From contig NZ_JACGUT010000082.1 in assembly GCF_014076845.1 (NCBI RefSeq), positions 496,001-560,000 of the forward strand: a stretch of DNA of 64,000 nucleotides. Reading direction: 5' to 3'. The notes under the pieces are model-generated. The model ran no database searches. It saw nothing but the letters and a program-made list of their open reading frames with translations, and was not told where the DNA came from. The DNA is from Colwellia sp. MB3u-41. GTDB taxonomy: Bacteria > Pseudomonadota > Gammaproteobacteria > Enterobacterales > Alteromonadaceae. A program made the translations under genes and the position numbers. Positions 1 through 8,590 of the stretch are shown here, in pieces. The number at the start of each line of letters is the position of its first letter. Positions within the stretch are counted from its first letter, which is position 1.

Positions 1-246
1 AGCGTCGGCGATGCCCTCATGCAGCAGCCTTCGAATGCCGCCGCGTATGTGCCGTCGATGGATCAATTCATTTGCGGCAGTGGTGGTGGCCAACTCCAGT
101 GCCAATACCGCGTTCGCGACCTCGTCAACGGGCTGGTGTTCACGTACTAGGCGGTGCCCGCAGTAGAGACATCGAGTGCCTCTCTGATCTTCTATGAAAT
201 TGGGTTGCCGTGGCCCCGGACAGTGTGAATTGTCGCAATGACTCAT
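1..246 (-). CDS. Partial gene: N-terminal part of a zinc-ribbon-like protein, cut by the left edge
   Basis: The frame is open from an ATG at 246 (minus strand) to the first base of the window, giving 82 residues of an unfinished protein. The start is preceded by AGGGAA about nine bases upstream, a plausible ribosome binding site. Cysteines at residues 4, 9, 26 and 29 (the last pair as CLYC followed by GH) suggest a zinc ribbon. The rest is Ala/Arg-rich and probably helical. I do not recognise the family. Composition is odd: about 39 of the first 60 bases are G or C, while the sequence right of 247 is strongly AT-rich. This points to a transferred gene or, less likely, an assembly join. Confidence is good that it is coding and low on function. 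Confidence 0.6.
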   Translation of the reverse strand, partial: MSHCDNSHCPGPRQPNFIEDQRGTRCLYCGHRLVREHQPVDEVANAVLALELATTTAANELIHRRHIRGGIRRLLHEGIADA

Positions 247-271
247 TATTTTGGTTCCCTAAGAATTAAAG

Positions 272-298
272 AATTAACAAGACACCCATGATAACGAG
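272..298. repeat. Short dispersed repeat, copy R1
   Basis: An AATTAACAAGACACCCATG core followed by ATAACGAG. It lies just right of the GC-rich edge gene and heads a longer stretch (about 268-435) that matches the sequence downstream of the intact regulator at 21.6 kb. It is one of six similar copies, all left of 23 kb. Confidence 0.7.
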
Positions 299-432
299 AA
301 GAAAAAAAAATTTTCATTTATTACTATGCATATATTTGTAATTCATTACTTTTAACATAATAATCATACAACCCTAAAAATTAATAAACCTTTGCCTCAT
401 CCCTGATACCTTTGCGGGGTGCACAAATGCTC

Positions 433-895
433 CTAAGATAACGATTTTCTGTAATGCCCTGGTGACAATTTATACTCAGGTTTGAATGCAGTTGAAAAAT
501 TATTAGAATCTGGATAACCCACTTAATCACCCACCTGAAAAATACTTAAAGTGGTTGTTTTTAATAACGTTTGAGCCAATGATATGCGTTTTTTAAGCAG
601 CCAGGCGAACACGGTTAGACCATAACTGCTTTTAAACGCATCATTGAGCTTATTGAGATTAGTGTCCATTTTAACAATCAGCTCACTGAGTTTGATATCT
701 TCACCAAGCTGGCTTTGCAGATATGCCGGGGTATTTTTGGCCAAGGGCATGGCTTTTGGCATCAACAATGGTCAGGCAACTTTTGCTGATATTTTCATTG
801 TCGATTTTTAAGATGCGGCTTTATTGTTATCGGCATTGCTGATTTAAACCGGGATATAACCCAGTTTTTTGAGTATGAAACCAAGTTGTTGTTTA
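433..895 (-). pseudogene. Decayed copy A of the receiver/AraC-type regulator
   Basis: The reverse-strand translation closely matches the C-terminal AraC-type DNA-binding region of the intact regulator at 21594-22454 (shared stretches such as GEDIKLSELIVKM and SYGLTVFAWL). It is inactivated twice. A histidine codon after the VGD motif has become TAA at about 521-523, and the frame then reads on as VGYPDSNNF to the old stop at 433. The middle of the gene, with most of the receiver domain and linker, is also deleted: around 765-780 the HTH part joins sequence matching the receiver part. The 5' end is replaced by repeat R2. The 81-residue open frame at 523-768 is therefore a fragment and not a functional gene. 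Apart from this copy and repeats R1 and R2, I see nothing in 247-1150. Confidence 0.85.
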
Positions 896-903
896 TTTGA
901 TCT

Positions 904-931
904 AAATTAACAACACACCGATGATAACGAG
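904..931. repeat. Short dispersed repeat, copy R2
   Basis: AAATTAACAACACACCGATG followed by ATAACGAG. It sits at the truncated 5' end of decayed regulator copy A. The next bases (CCAAAAAATAGTTTTGCAAT) are also shared with copies R3 and R6, so the repeat unit is longer than its core. Confidence 0.7.
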
Positions 932-1150
932 TACCCCAAAAAATAGTTTTGCAATTTATGGCGATAGGTAGCTTTGTAATAATCCGCCAACGAAAAAGGC
1001 AAAAACATCAAATTTAACGTAAACTCAGCGGCTTAATAAAAGGGCCAATAAAACCGCATAGTTGAAGTCATAGCACATCAATAGTTTTACCATTTTGAAT
1101 AGTTTTAATAATCAAATGACTTGCCCTCCTTCTTTCTTCTTTTCTCTTCA

Positions 1151-1939
1151 TTATTTTGAAAAAACCACCTCACAGTTAGAATCATAACCCGACAACATTA
1201 TGTTGCTTAATAATGTATCTATTATGGTCAAAAATACGGGTATGTTGTGGCTAAACTTCAGGTAGTTTAGAAAGCACTCTGATGGGTATTCGCCAAGCGC
1301 ATGGCTACTATTTTGTAGTGCGACAAATTGCTCCTTGAGCTTGGATGAAGCGCTAAACCGCATGGGTTGACTGGCCAGATTACTGAATTCGTAAAAGCCT
1401 TCTTGGGTGCCCATGGAATTAATGATGACATCTATTTTTTGCTCATCTAGCCGGCGTTTTAATAGATGTAACACGCGGTTTAGATTGTGCGTTAGCAACA
1501 CTTGTTGCGCTTCATCGTTTAACAGTAACTGATTAATATTAAGGTTGATGACCACGCGTGGTGGGAAAAAGAAAGAGCCCCTTATGCGCCGTAACTGAGC
1601 ACGCGTTCTTAGCGAATCTTTCTCTAATATGACTTGAGGGATGATTTTTGTGTGAAGTTGACCGTCTAATAGTTGTATTTCGTAATTGTCTATCAGACTT
1701 TCTTCGTCATAAGAATGATCACCTAATAACAGTACTTTTACCCCATAAGCTCTTACCCAAAGTAAATAGCAGAAAAATATGCCTCCCAATATAACCAATA
1801 ATGTGAGCGATAAATTTAATAAAAGGCTGTCGTTGAATGTTGCCCAGTCTATCAATAACACCAGGCTTAAGAAGGTACCTAAAATAATCAAACCTAACCC
1901 GCCTAATAACATATCCCTGTGAAGTTTACTCATGCTCAC
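1151..1939 (-). CDS. Two-helix membrane protein resembling a miniature TssM (IcmF) cytosolic module
   Basis: Last gene of the type VI-like cluster, 262 aa. Two hydrophobic helices lie at residues 10-30 and 41-63, followed by a soluble domain of about 200 residues. Its order of elements mirrors the NTPase-like domain of TssM. A strand with KVLLLGD (68-74) sits where a Walker A strand would be, but the loop reads HSYDEES and not GxxGxGKS. A basic helix and PPRVVINLNINQLL (127-140) resemble the TssM stretch before its second strand. VIINSMG plus EGFYEF (171-185) resembles the TssM TKxD...GFxEFF segment. There is no third helix and no periplasmic domain; full TssM proteins exceed 1000 residues. 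Start is GTG 1939 or ATG 1933, behind GGAG. Alternatives are an unrelated membrane protein or an immunity protein. The TssM relation is inferred from motif order. Confidence 0.6.
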   Translation of the reverse strand: MSMSKLHRDMLLGGLGLIILGTFLSLVLLIDWATFNDSLLLNLSLTLLVILGGIFFCYLLWVRAYGVKVLLLGDHSYDEESLIDNYEIQLLDGQLHTKIIPQVILEKDSLRTRAQLRRIRGSFFFPPRVVINLNINQLLLNDEAQQVLLTHNLNRVLHLLKRRLDEQKIDVIINSMGTQEGFYEFSNLASQPMRFSASSKLKEQFVALQNSSHALGEYPSECFLNYLKFSHNIPVFLTIIDTLLSNIMLSGYDSNCEVVFSK

Positions 1940-1982
1940 TTGACTCCTTTGCCCTTTGGACGATTAATGACTTCATTTTGAC

Positions 1983-2366
1983 CTAAGCGGTAACGACGAC
2001 TTGTCCGGCTTGTTTTATACTGATGACACCGGCCCACATGCAGTTTAACTGGCTATCGTCGGTTAAAATGGGTGAATTGGCTAACAGCACCGTTGGGTTT
2101 CCTGCAATCCAAGGACTCACAGTAACAGGAATACAAGGCGCAGGTGTGGGCACCCCAAACGCTGCCGCCGTCAGTGCAATCACAACCGGATTACTGGGTG
2201 AATTACACAGTGCAAAGGGGGCAATATTCATTATAGGGATAAAGTCCATGATATTTGCCGCCGGTGTACCTTCCATCACACGATTGATAGGCAATACAGT
2301 TAACACTGAAGGGGCAACCCCAAAACTACATTGTAAGGTGGCGCCACTACATACACAATTTGGCAC
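1983..2366 (-). CDS. PAAR-like DUF4280 protein, probable spike tip
   Basis: 127 aa. The sequence fits the DUF4280 (PAAR-like) family: GATLQCSFGVAPS near the start, a central IMDFIPIMNIAPF, the CIPVTVSPW stretch, a NPTVLLANSPIL segment and a C-terminal WAGVISI. Conserved cysteines lie at residues 4, 6 and 13 and in NCMW near the end. In type VI systems such proteins cap the VgrG spike, can bind a metal ion and may carry effectors. This one has no C-terminal toxin extension. Translation probably starts at GTG 2366, behind GGAG seven bases upstream and 12 bases after the vgrG stop. It is the only tip protein in the cluster. Confidence 0.88.
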   Translation of the reverse strand: MPNCVCSGATLQCSFGVAPSVLTVLPINRVMEGTPAANIMDFIPIMNIAPFALCNSPSNPVVIALTAAAFGVPTPAPCIPVTVSPWIAGNPTVLLANSPILTDDSQLNCMWAGVISIKQAGQVVVTA

Positions 2367-2378
2367 AAGCTGTCTCCA

Positions 2379-4091
2379 TTAGTCGTCTTCACTGGTTTGT
2401 AAAATGATACTGCCTTCTTCTAGGCGCACGAGTTCTGTATCATTTTCTTTATTACGTTTTATCGCAAGAACCGGTTTGCCATCGTCATAGAAATGCGACA
2501 CAGAGGTTTGATCTTCTGAGGTTTTACCAAATAAAATATGGTTTCCTTGGGTGGCCATGGGTAATTGCACACCTTCGCCCCAGTTAAGTACTTTCACCAC
2601 ATGGGCTCGATATAAATCAAAGGCGAGTAGTAGTTTTGTATCTCGATGAAAGGGAAAATAAAAGTGGCTGTTTAGATAGTCAGGCTCCAACATGACTTTA
2701 ATCGTTAGATCCCACAAAGGAATGTTTACTTTGTATTCGAATTGGCCAGTATCATCATTTTTAGGTACATCAAAGGTTTTCTCATTGTCTTGCCCTTGGT
2801 CACTGACGATCAAACCTTCTACATACAAAGGGTATTGGGGCAGTGTATATTTCGGCAGCACAGATTGTGGCTTATCCGTCGGGTGACCCTGAGCCTGATA
2901 TAGCAACTGGTATTGGGTGTACGTTAAATCAAGGTCTTTTTCAGGCCGATTATCCAGCGCCTTTACATTGATATATAGGCTGGCACAACGGTAGATTTGA
3001 TTAGCGTGTAAAAAGTGCTGACCATCTACTGAGGGATCCACACTCAGTTCGCACTCAGGCCAAAACGTTTGCAGTGGCCATTGATTAAAAACAACTTGAA
3101 TTTGTTTACCATGCACAGTTAATCGATTGCTTTGCATGTCTTTACGCTGATTGAATCGGTCTTCGATTGATTGGCGCAACATAGTGTCGTGCTTAATACC
3201 AGCCACTGCTTGCTCATTGGTCAATGGCGTATTCTTGCTGTTGTCTGCTGTGGCATTTAACAGGCTGGTTACAGAGCGTTTGCTGGCAGGCCAAGTATGT
3301 TGAATCGTGTTTATTTCATGGGGTAAAAATGCTGTTGTGTTTTGTAATTGAGGTTCTTCTAAACAGATTTGGTACGTTTGCTCCTCATAGTCGTAGATGA
3401 AAAACCCATTGTTATCATGAATATAACCCATTAAAAAATCGTAAAAGCTGGCCTTATTAGTGACACCGGTTTCTCCTGGGTGTGAATTATCGGTGTTACC
3501 AAGCGCGAGGCATATTAGGGGCACAATAGTGTCGGCTGGCGAAAAATCGATTGTTAGGGTGATGGGGGAAACCACTTGTGCGTTAATAACGGTTGTCATG
3601 CAGTCATCCACATATAGCTCGCTTGGATAATGCTGTTGCCAAAGTACCTGAGCTGGGTCAGCAAAATGGATGCGATAGTATCGATACAAAACTGGCGCAC
3701 CATTTACTTGACGATAGGCCGACTCTGTCACTGATTTTTGTGTGACCAAGCCCTTAACTGTAAACGCTTTTGGTAGTGGTTCAGGTAAGTTATGTACCGC
3801 ATTAATCCCAAGCGCTAAGCTAATTAAGTCTTCTGTAGCAAAAGTATCAATTAACGTATCTTCACGTTGGTCGTTAGGCACGTAAAACTCTAAAACACCA
3901 GTAAACCCATAACGTAATATGGCCAGTTCACATACTTTGATATTCGCCCCTGGAATAGTCGTGTCTTGTCCATTAATACTTAACACTAAGGTCAACGCAA
4001 GGGATTCCTGGCAGTGACCCGTTTGAGCATCTAGTTGCGAAAAAGGGCCTGTATGGGTGTATTCACCAGATCTATTATTCATGATAACCAT
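2379..4091 (-). CDS. vgrG: VgrG (TssI) spike protein with a short C-terminal needle
   Basis: 570 aa. The N-terminal two thirds matches the gp27-like hub of VgrG: CELAILRYGFTG, then a glycine-spaced beta region with DFLMGYIHDNNGFFIYDY near residues 215-235. A gp5-like OB fold follows at roughly 405-510 (PLYVEGLIVSD, AFDLYRAHVVKVLNWGEG). The usual long C-terminal beta-helix is almost missing, since the protein ends soon after the OB fold with EEGSIILQTSEDD. A separate gene in the same operon (8591-8980) encodes a beta-helix-like protein that could supply a needle. Start is ATG 4091 or 4082; both overlap the end of the tssA-like gene. No effector domain is fused. The protein should trimerise at the tip of the Hcp tube. 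Confidence 0.82.
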   Translation of the reverse strand: MVIMNNRSGEYTHTGPFSQLDAQTGHCQESLALTLVLSINGQDTTIPGANIKVCELAILRYGFTGVLEFYVPNDQREDTLIDTFATEDLISLALGINAVHNLPEPLPKAFTVKGLVTQKSVTESAYRQVNGAPVLYRYYRIHFADPAQVLWQQHYPSELYVDDCMTTVINAQVVSPITLTIDFSPADTIVPLICLALGNTDNSHPGETGVTNKASFYDFLMGYIHDNNGFFIYDYEEQTYQICLEEPQLQNTTAFLPHEINTIQHTWPASKRSVTSLLNATADNSKNTPLTNEQAVAGIKHDTMLRQSIEDRFNQRKDMQSNRLTVHGKQIQVVFNQWPLQTFWPECELSVDPSVDGQHFLHANQIYRCASLYINVKALDNRPEKDLDLTYTQYQLLYQAQGHPTDKPQSVLPKYTLPQYPLYVEGLIVSDQGQDNEKTFDVPKNDDTGQFEYKVNIPLWDLTIKVMLEPDYLNSHFYFPFHRDTKLLLAFDLYRAHVVKVLNWGEGVQLPMATQGNHILFGKTSEDQTSVSHFYDDGKPVLAIKRNKENDTELVRLEEGSIILQTSEDD

Positions 4092-5160
4092 CGTCCAAAT
4101 AGTCTTCGATTGGCTTATCGTCTGGGTGTTTATCCCATTCTGTTTGGGTATCCTCTATCGTTAGAAAAGCTTCAATGTTGGTCTTATAACATTCACTCAA
4201 TACTTTCCATTGATAACTGTCTTGCTGGTCAAATAATGGTGCGAGTTTAGCCCCGTGTTTAGCCCGCAAACTAGCAAATGAGGTAAAATACTCAGGGAAA
4301 TAATGCAGGGGATTAAAGTTGTCTAATTCTTGTTGTATATCGTTCAATACTACGGCGGCTTTCAGTTGGTCATTTTGCTTAATTAAGTCTTTAAACAATA
4401 ATATATGTCTGAAAAGTTGTTTTAACGCATGAGAGGGGTTGAATAATGTGAGATCAACCAGATTGTTGTTATCGATTGCTTCTTTGCCCATGGTTGGCTT
4501 TACGTTGGCGGGCTTAGTGGCCGCAACGGCATTATTTTCGACCACACTCAATACAGCTTGTTGTGTGCTATTTTTTTCATGTTCCTGTTGTTGCTGTAGT
4601 GAATAACATTCCTTTATGCTTACAAAAGCATTTTCTAGTGCATCAGTTGGCTGACTGAGCCGCTTATTAACCGTGGTATGCAGGTTGTTTAGCGCCCGTA
4701 AAATTTGTTCTGGTTTTTCCTGCCCAATACGTTCTTGGGTATTAGGATTGTCTAAGTGGTTAATGATTTTACGCAGCAGTAAAGCGACACTATTGGATAA
4801 AACTTTATTGATACTTTTATCCGATTGGTTTACCAGTGTGACTTTCCAAGGCGCTTGGGGGTGGTTCAGAATACGGTTCAGAATAATAAAAAGTGTTTCG
4901 CTAGTGATCTCTTTTTGCGAAGCCCATAAACTATACAAATAATAAACACATATACGTATATCGCAGAGGCAATAAATAGGTTGGTTATTCGCATATTCAA
5001 CAATGTTTAGGTAATTTCCCAATTGCCAATCAGATGACATAGACATAAAGCAATCATCGACATTGTTGGTAATTACCATCGGCATCTCTTCACTATCTTC
5101 ATTAATATGCTGAAAAACCACAGGTAATGCTTGAAGAGTGTCAATGGCAAAATAGGTCAT
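4075..5160 (-). CDS. tssA: TssA-like protein (ImpA N-terminal type)
   Basis: 361 aa from the ATG at 5160, which overlaps the tssG stop as ATGA. Upstream ATGs at 5175 and 5187 are possible but would lie inside tssG. Residues of about 40-115 fit an ImpA_N-type domain: LNIVEYANNQPIY, DIRICVYYLYSLW in the position of the family's DLRVAVYL helix, and a following LNRILNHPQAPW. The middle is polar (Gln/Glu-rich) and the C-terminus is helical and acidic. TssA proteins bind the baseplate and guide or cap sheath and tube growth. The protein is shorter than the classical form, and the subtype cannot be told by eye. Its position between tssG and vgrG supports a structural role. Confidence 0.6.
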   Translation of the reverse strand: MTYFAIDTLQALPVVFQHINEDSEEMPMVITNNVDDCFMSMSSDWQLGNYLNIVEYANNQPIYCLCDIRICVYYLYSLWASQKEITSETLFIILNRILNHPQAPWKVTLVNQSDKSINKVLSNSVALLLRKIINHLDNPNTQERIGQEKPEQILRALNNLHTTVNKRLSQPTDALENAFVSIKECYSLQQQQEHEKNSTQQAVLSVVENNAVAATKPANVKPTMGKEAIDNNNLVDLTLFNPSHALKQLFRHILLFKDLIKQNDQLKAAVVLNDIQQELDNFNPLHYFPEYFTSFASLRAKHGAKLAPLFDQQDSYQWKVLSECYKTNIEAFLTIEDTQTEWDKHPDDKPIEDYLDDGYHE

Positions 5161-6110
5161 ACTCGAATTCGCCATGTGTCTTCCCATTCTCTTTGCAGCG
5201 GCTTGTGTTGTGAGTGCTCAGGTAAGCTTTGTTTATGAATAAGTACGGTGTAATTTGCTACGTTAGAAGCTTCGATTTTTGTTTTTTTACCTTTTTGCAA
5301 AAACGGGTCATAACCCAACACACTTTGCTGGCGCAATTTTAGGTGTGTTTCAGAGCGGGTGATGGATAAATAAAATTCCACTTCAATAGTAAAGTCTTTT
5401 AGCCAAGGAATAATCCATTCAATGATGCGTTCTTTGGTTTTTACCTGCCAGTCGAACGGTTGGTTATTCCATTCGGGGCGTAATAGCATATAAAATTTGA
5501 ATCCGAGCTGCGTTGTTTCCTTCTCTTGTGCGCTTATTTCTCCCAAGGTCATTTGCCCAAGAATAGGCTCAGATAAAAAATTATTGTCGTTCGACAGACT
5601 GCTAATTATAGCGACTTCGAATTCAGGGAAAGCAGTATTTAATAACCAGTGCAAGCTAGCTTTACTGCGCATATTTTGCAGATGTGTATAACAAGCCACT
5701 GTGTGTTGCCAATTATCAAAAAAATGACGATTAATCTCTGGGTAAAGCTGCCCAAGATAGCTGACAATTAGCAGGTGGTCATACAATTGAAAAAATTGTT
5801 GTAACTGTTTCTCATTTACATCAGGGCGATCCATAAATTTTCGCATGTGTTCTGGCAGTATGCCTGTGCTGGCGAGGATCCCAATATTCAACTCTATAAA
5901 AGCATAACCTTGTTTGCCGTCAATATTGACCGATTCTATAAGGCGATTTTGAGAGGTAATATTATTGTGACTACTAAACCACAGTGATTGTTCGTCATAG
6001 TGATGTAATTTGAGTAGTCGTAGCAACGAAATAAGATCAAAGTCCCCAAGGCGGGCATTTATTTCTTGTTTTAACGACCATGATGAAATTGTATTATGCT
6101 GAGGGTTCAT
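5157..6110 (-). CDS. tssG: TssG baseplate protein
   Basis: 317 aa. SLLRLLKL at residues of about 29-36 is the usual amphipathic start of TssG. The stretch GILPEHMRKFMD, then LQQFFQLYDHLLIVSYLGQL near residues 95-135, matches the family's P-x-Y and FLDLFNHRL-type segments. The C-terminal part (FTIEVEFYLSI, SVLGYDPFL) fits the beta region that ends TssG. In the T6SS baseplate wedge TssG pairs with two TssF subunits. The start ATG overlaps the end of the dotU-like gene, and the stop overlaps the start of the tssA-like gene. It is similar in length to other TssG proteins, with no transmembrane segment. Confidence 0.78.
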   Translation of the reverse strand: MNPQHNTISSWSLKQEINARLGDFDLISLLRLLKLHHYDEQSLWFSSHNNITSQNRLIESVNIDGKQGYAFIELNIGILASTGILPEHMRKFMDRPDVNEKQLQQFFQLYDHLLIVSYLGQLYPEINRHFFDNWQHTVACYTHLQNMRSKASLHWLLNTAFPEFEVAIISSLSNDNNFLSEPILGQMTLGEISAQEKETTQLGFKFYMLLRPEWNNQPFDWQVKTKERIIEWIIPWLKDFTIEVEFYLSITRSETHLKLRQQSVLGYDPFLQKGKKTKIEASNVANYTVLIHKQSLPEHSQHKPLQREWEDTWRIRV

Positions 6111-6777
6111 TTTTGCTCCTCAAAGCATGTCCATACTTATTAATTTTCTTGTTGTTATGTCTATCATCCGTTGCCGAAAAATGATCTCCGTGGGTAAGTT
6201 TAGCTATACAGCGGTCTTTATAAGTATCGATGGTTTCGAGGCGAGCAAGGTGTTTACCTCGGAATCCTTGTGCAAGGCAGAAATAGGACAACTCGATGAT
6301 AAACCTGTACACATTCGACTGAGTAAGAAATAAGTCGATGTTATCAAAAAACTGCTCACCACCATTAGTACAACTTGCAAATTCCCGCTGTAATTTTGGC
6401 CAACTTGTCGCGAGTGTTAACTCAGCGGTGGTACGTGAGTATTTGTCTAATGACCCCTGAGTCATTTGCATTTTAGCTATTTGTGTCGTTAACACGTTTT
6501 CGTCACAAGCAATGGCCAATGTACAAACAACAAACTGAATCTGGGTTTCATCTAGTAGCCCATTCATGTTTTCTTTGCATTGTTGTAATATTTCACAAAG
6601 TTCTACATACAGCGAATTCAAGCCAACCACTGCTGGGTCGACAGGATCAACCTCTGTCTCTGCCAGCAATGCCATTTGCTGCTCAAAATCTAGGTCTGCA
6701 AATTTATGATAAATCTTGGCCTGTGCAGTAAAGTATTGATAGATTATGTCCCAGAGCTTGTTATGCATCTTTAGCAT
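6094..6777 (-). CDS. tssL: DotU/IcmH-type TssL without C-terminal membrane anchor
   Basis: 227 aa. The cytosolic DotU fold is clear. LAIACDENVLT (87-97) is the variant of the usual FxDExxL helix. W126 and the following FASCTNGGEQFFDNI match the W...F...GGExFF signature. LSYFCLAQGFRGKH (163-176) matches the LxYLCLxLGFxGxY motif. TssL normally continues into one C-terminal transmembrane helix. Here the roughly 50 residues after the motif are hydrophilic and basic (DRHNNKKINKYGHALRSK) and then stop, so no membrane segment is visible. A missed frameshift is unlikely because the stop codon overlaps the tssG start (GCATAA/ATGAAC). TssL normally anchors the baseplate to TssM. Start is ATG 6777 or 6768. 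Confidence 0.85.
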   Translation of the reverse strand: MLKMHNKLWDIIYQYFTAQAKIYHKFADLDFEQQMALLAETEVDPVDPAVVGLNSLYVELCEILQQCKENMNGLLDETQIQFVVCTLAIACDENVLTTQIAKMQMTQGSLDKYSRTTAELTLATSWPKLQREFASCTNGGEQFFDNIDLFLTQSNVYRFIIELSYFCLAQGFRGKHLARLETIDTYKDRCIAKLTHGDHFSATDDRHNNKKINKYGHALRSKNEPSA

Positions 6778-8572
6778 CTCTTTGCGTTAAACCGAGTTCG
6801 TCTATTTCCTCTTCAAAAAGCAACCAATTGTCTGAAGATACGGGAATGAGTTTGTCTTCTTCTGCTGTGTGTGGCGTGGCTGATAGAGGTTGGCTAGATG
6901 AAGTGGGTTCTTCTTCAGGAACAAATTCATGTTCCTGATATTCATCATGGCTGGTGGGCTCAGCTATGTGGATTTTGTTTTTGATAGTGACTCTGATTTT
7001 GCTGCCAGCTAACCAGAGGTTTAGCAATATTTGTAACTTTTTCACAAAACACTCAAGTAACGTGCGTGTTTGCGCACTGGTATCGGCAATCACAAACCCA
7101 TAATTGTTGGGTGGGAAAAAATGTACTTCTACTAGCAAGGGTTTCACAGTTTTAAATTCTCGTGTAAATACTGTGCTTATACTTTCAAGAATAAAAATTA
7201 TTTCTTCAAGCGTTAATCTGTCTTTGTTCTTTAACAGACTTAATTCTAATAGACTGTGTGGATCGTTGTCGTTAAAGGGTACATGGGGGACAGGAGGAGA
7301 AAATACCTGACATTTTAACCCAGGTATATCTAACTGCGTTGTTCTGACTGCTAATTTCTTCCAGAGGTGGGCACTAAACCCCGGTTGGTGCCACAAAGCG
7401 TCAACGGTAATTTTTACTGGTTTGAAGAAAGCTTCAGCAAGTTGGATGTCAATCAAAGGGGGGGCCGTTCCTTGATGATGGAGTTCATATGCACCATCAC
7501 CAGACTTTAGAATACCGGGGCGTAATAAATCTCGGTCTTTTAATGCCCCTCGATAAACACCAAGGCATTTAAGCATAACCAGTTCAGGTGCTGTAGCAGG
7601 TGGTCGAACGGGGTGTGCACTACGGGTTGCATCAAAGGTAAATGCCTCTGCCTGATCTTTGCTTATGTTCTCAACACAAATCACTCCAAGTTTAAAAAAC
7701 TCAACTGATAATTTGCTGTTTTGCGGCCAAGGTGAATTTAAAATTAATTTCAATTCACACTTGTTCCACTGCTGTGGGCTTTCCTTAAAATATAGATTTA
7801 GGTAATTCTCTTGCTGGGGTAACTGAAAGAAGTGCCTTATATTTTCGATAGGATGCTCTGCATCTGGCTCCATATCAGGTGAGTTGCGGGTATTTATGGC
7901 TTGAATTTCTGGTTGACAAGCGCCTAATGAAAACTGGCCTAATACTTCAAGGTTTTCATCAAATACTGCGCTCACAGCTACCAGACTTTGCTCCAATATT
8001 TTGATCAGTTGTAAGGTCAGCGAGTAATTATTATTAACCGTTAAATAAAGGGGTAAGTGTTGCAGGTGACCAGGTACTTTGGTGAGTGCGTTTATTTCAA
8101 TTTTGAACTGACTGCCGGCGCTAGCTGTTGTTAGGTTATTTGATGCATACCCAAGACGTCCCAAGGTAATGGGCCTTATCGGCATAGCATGGAGGCTTTG
8201 GTATTCAGCCTTGTCGTCATCTTCTGAGATAATAGTAAATGCTGTGCCAGCCTTTATTTCGGTCGCTTCAGTAATATGACGCGTGTTGGTTTGTAACAAA
8301 CCCATTGAGGCCACGGGGGAGGCAATATAGGGTAACAATTGTTGAAATACACGGCGATGAAGTTGATTGATTTGGGCCTTGCCCTCGATTCGACCTTTGG
8401 CCATAAATGCTGCCATGGCTTCAGAGAGGCGTTTAACATCAGGATCCTCATACTCTACCGGGACTTGGCTATGTATATCCATAAAACGTGATTGGATATT
8501 CGCCAGAAACGTCATTTCTTCATGGAAAATATTCTGTTCGTTTGCTGTGATTTTGGGTTCTGACGTTGCCAT
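6761..8572 (-). CDS. tssF: TssF baseplate protein
   Basis: 603 aa. The N-terminus is typical of TssF: a helix with EEMTFLANIQSRFMD, then EDPDVKRLSEAMAAF and LHRRVFQQLLPYIASPVASM (residues of about 17-95). SAHLWKKLAVRTTQLDIPGL and LLVEVHFFPPNNYGFV lie in the C-terminal half, where TssF proteins have their conserved beta domains. The last 75 or so residues form an acidic Glu/Ser/Thr-rich tail (about 535-603). TssF is the main wedge component of the T6SS baseplate. The gene begins 18 bases after the needle-like gene and overlaps the next gene by 17 bases, so translational coupling is likely. Confidence 0.85.
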   Translation of the reverse strand: MATSEPKITANEQNIFHEEMTFLANIQSRFMDIHSQVPVEYEDPDVKRLSEAMAAFMAKGRIEGKAQINQLHRRVFQQLLPYIASPVASMGLLQTNTRHITEATEIKAGTAFTIISEDDDKAEYQSLHAMPIRPITLGRLGYASNNLTTASAGSQFKIEINALTKVPGHLQHLPLYLTVNNNYSLTLQLIKILEQSLVAVSAVFDENLEVLGQFSLGACQPEIQAINTRNSPDMEPDAEHPIENIRHFFQLPQQENYLNLYFKESPQQWNKCELKLILNSPWPQNSKLSVEFFKLGVICVENISKDQAEAFTFDATRSAHPVRPPATAPELVMLKCLGVYRGALKDRDLLRPGILKSGDGAYELHHQGTAPPLIDIQLAEAFFKPVKITVDALWHQPGFSAHLWKKLAVRTTQLDIPGLKCQVFSPPVPHVPFNDNDPHSLLELSLLKNKDRLTLEEIIFILESISTVFTREFKTVKPLLVEVHFFPPNNYGFVIADTSAQTRTLLECFVKKLQILLNLWLAGSKIRVTIKNKIHIAEPTSHDEYQEHEFVPEEEPTSSSQPLSATPHTAEEDKLIPVSSDNWLLFEEEIDELGLTQRDAKDA

Positions 8573-8590
8573 TTTTTATCCTATTGCCCG

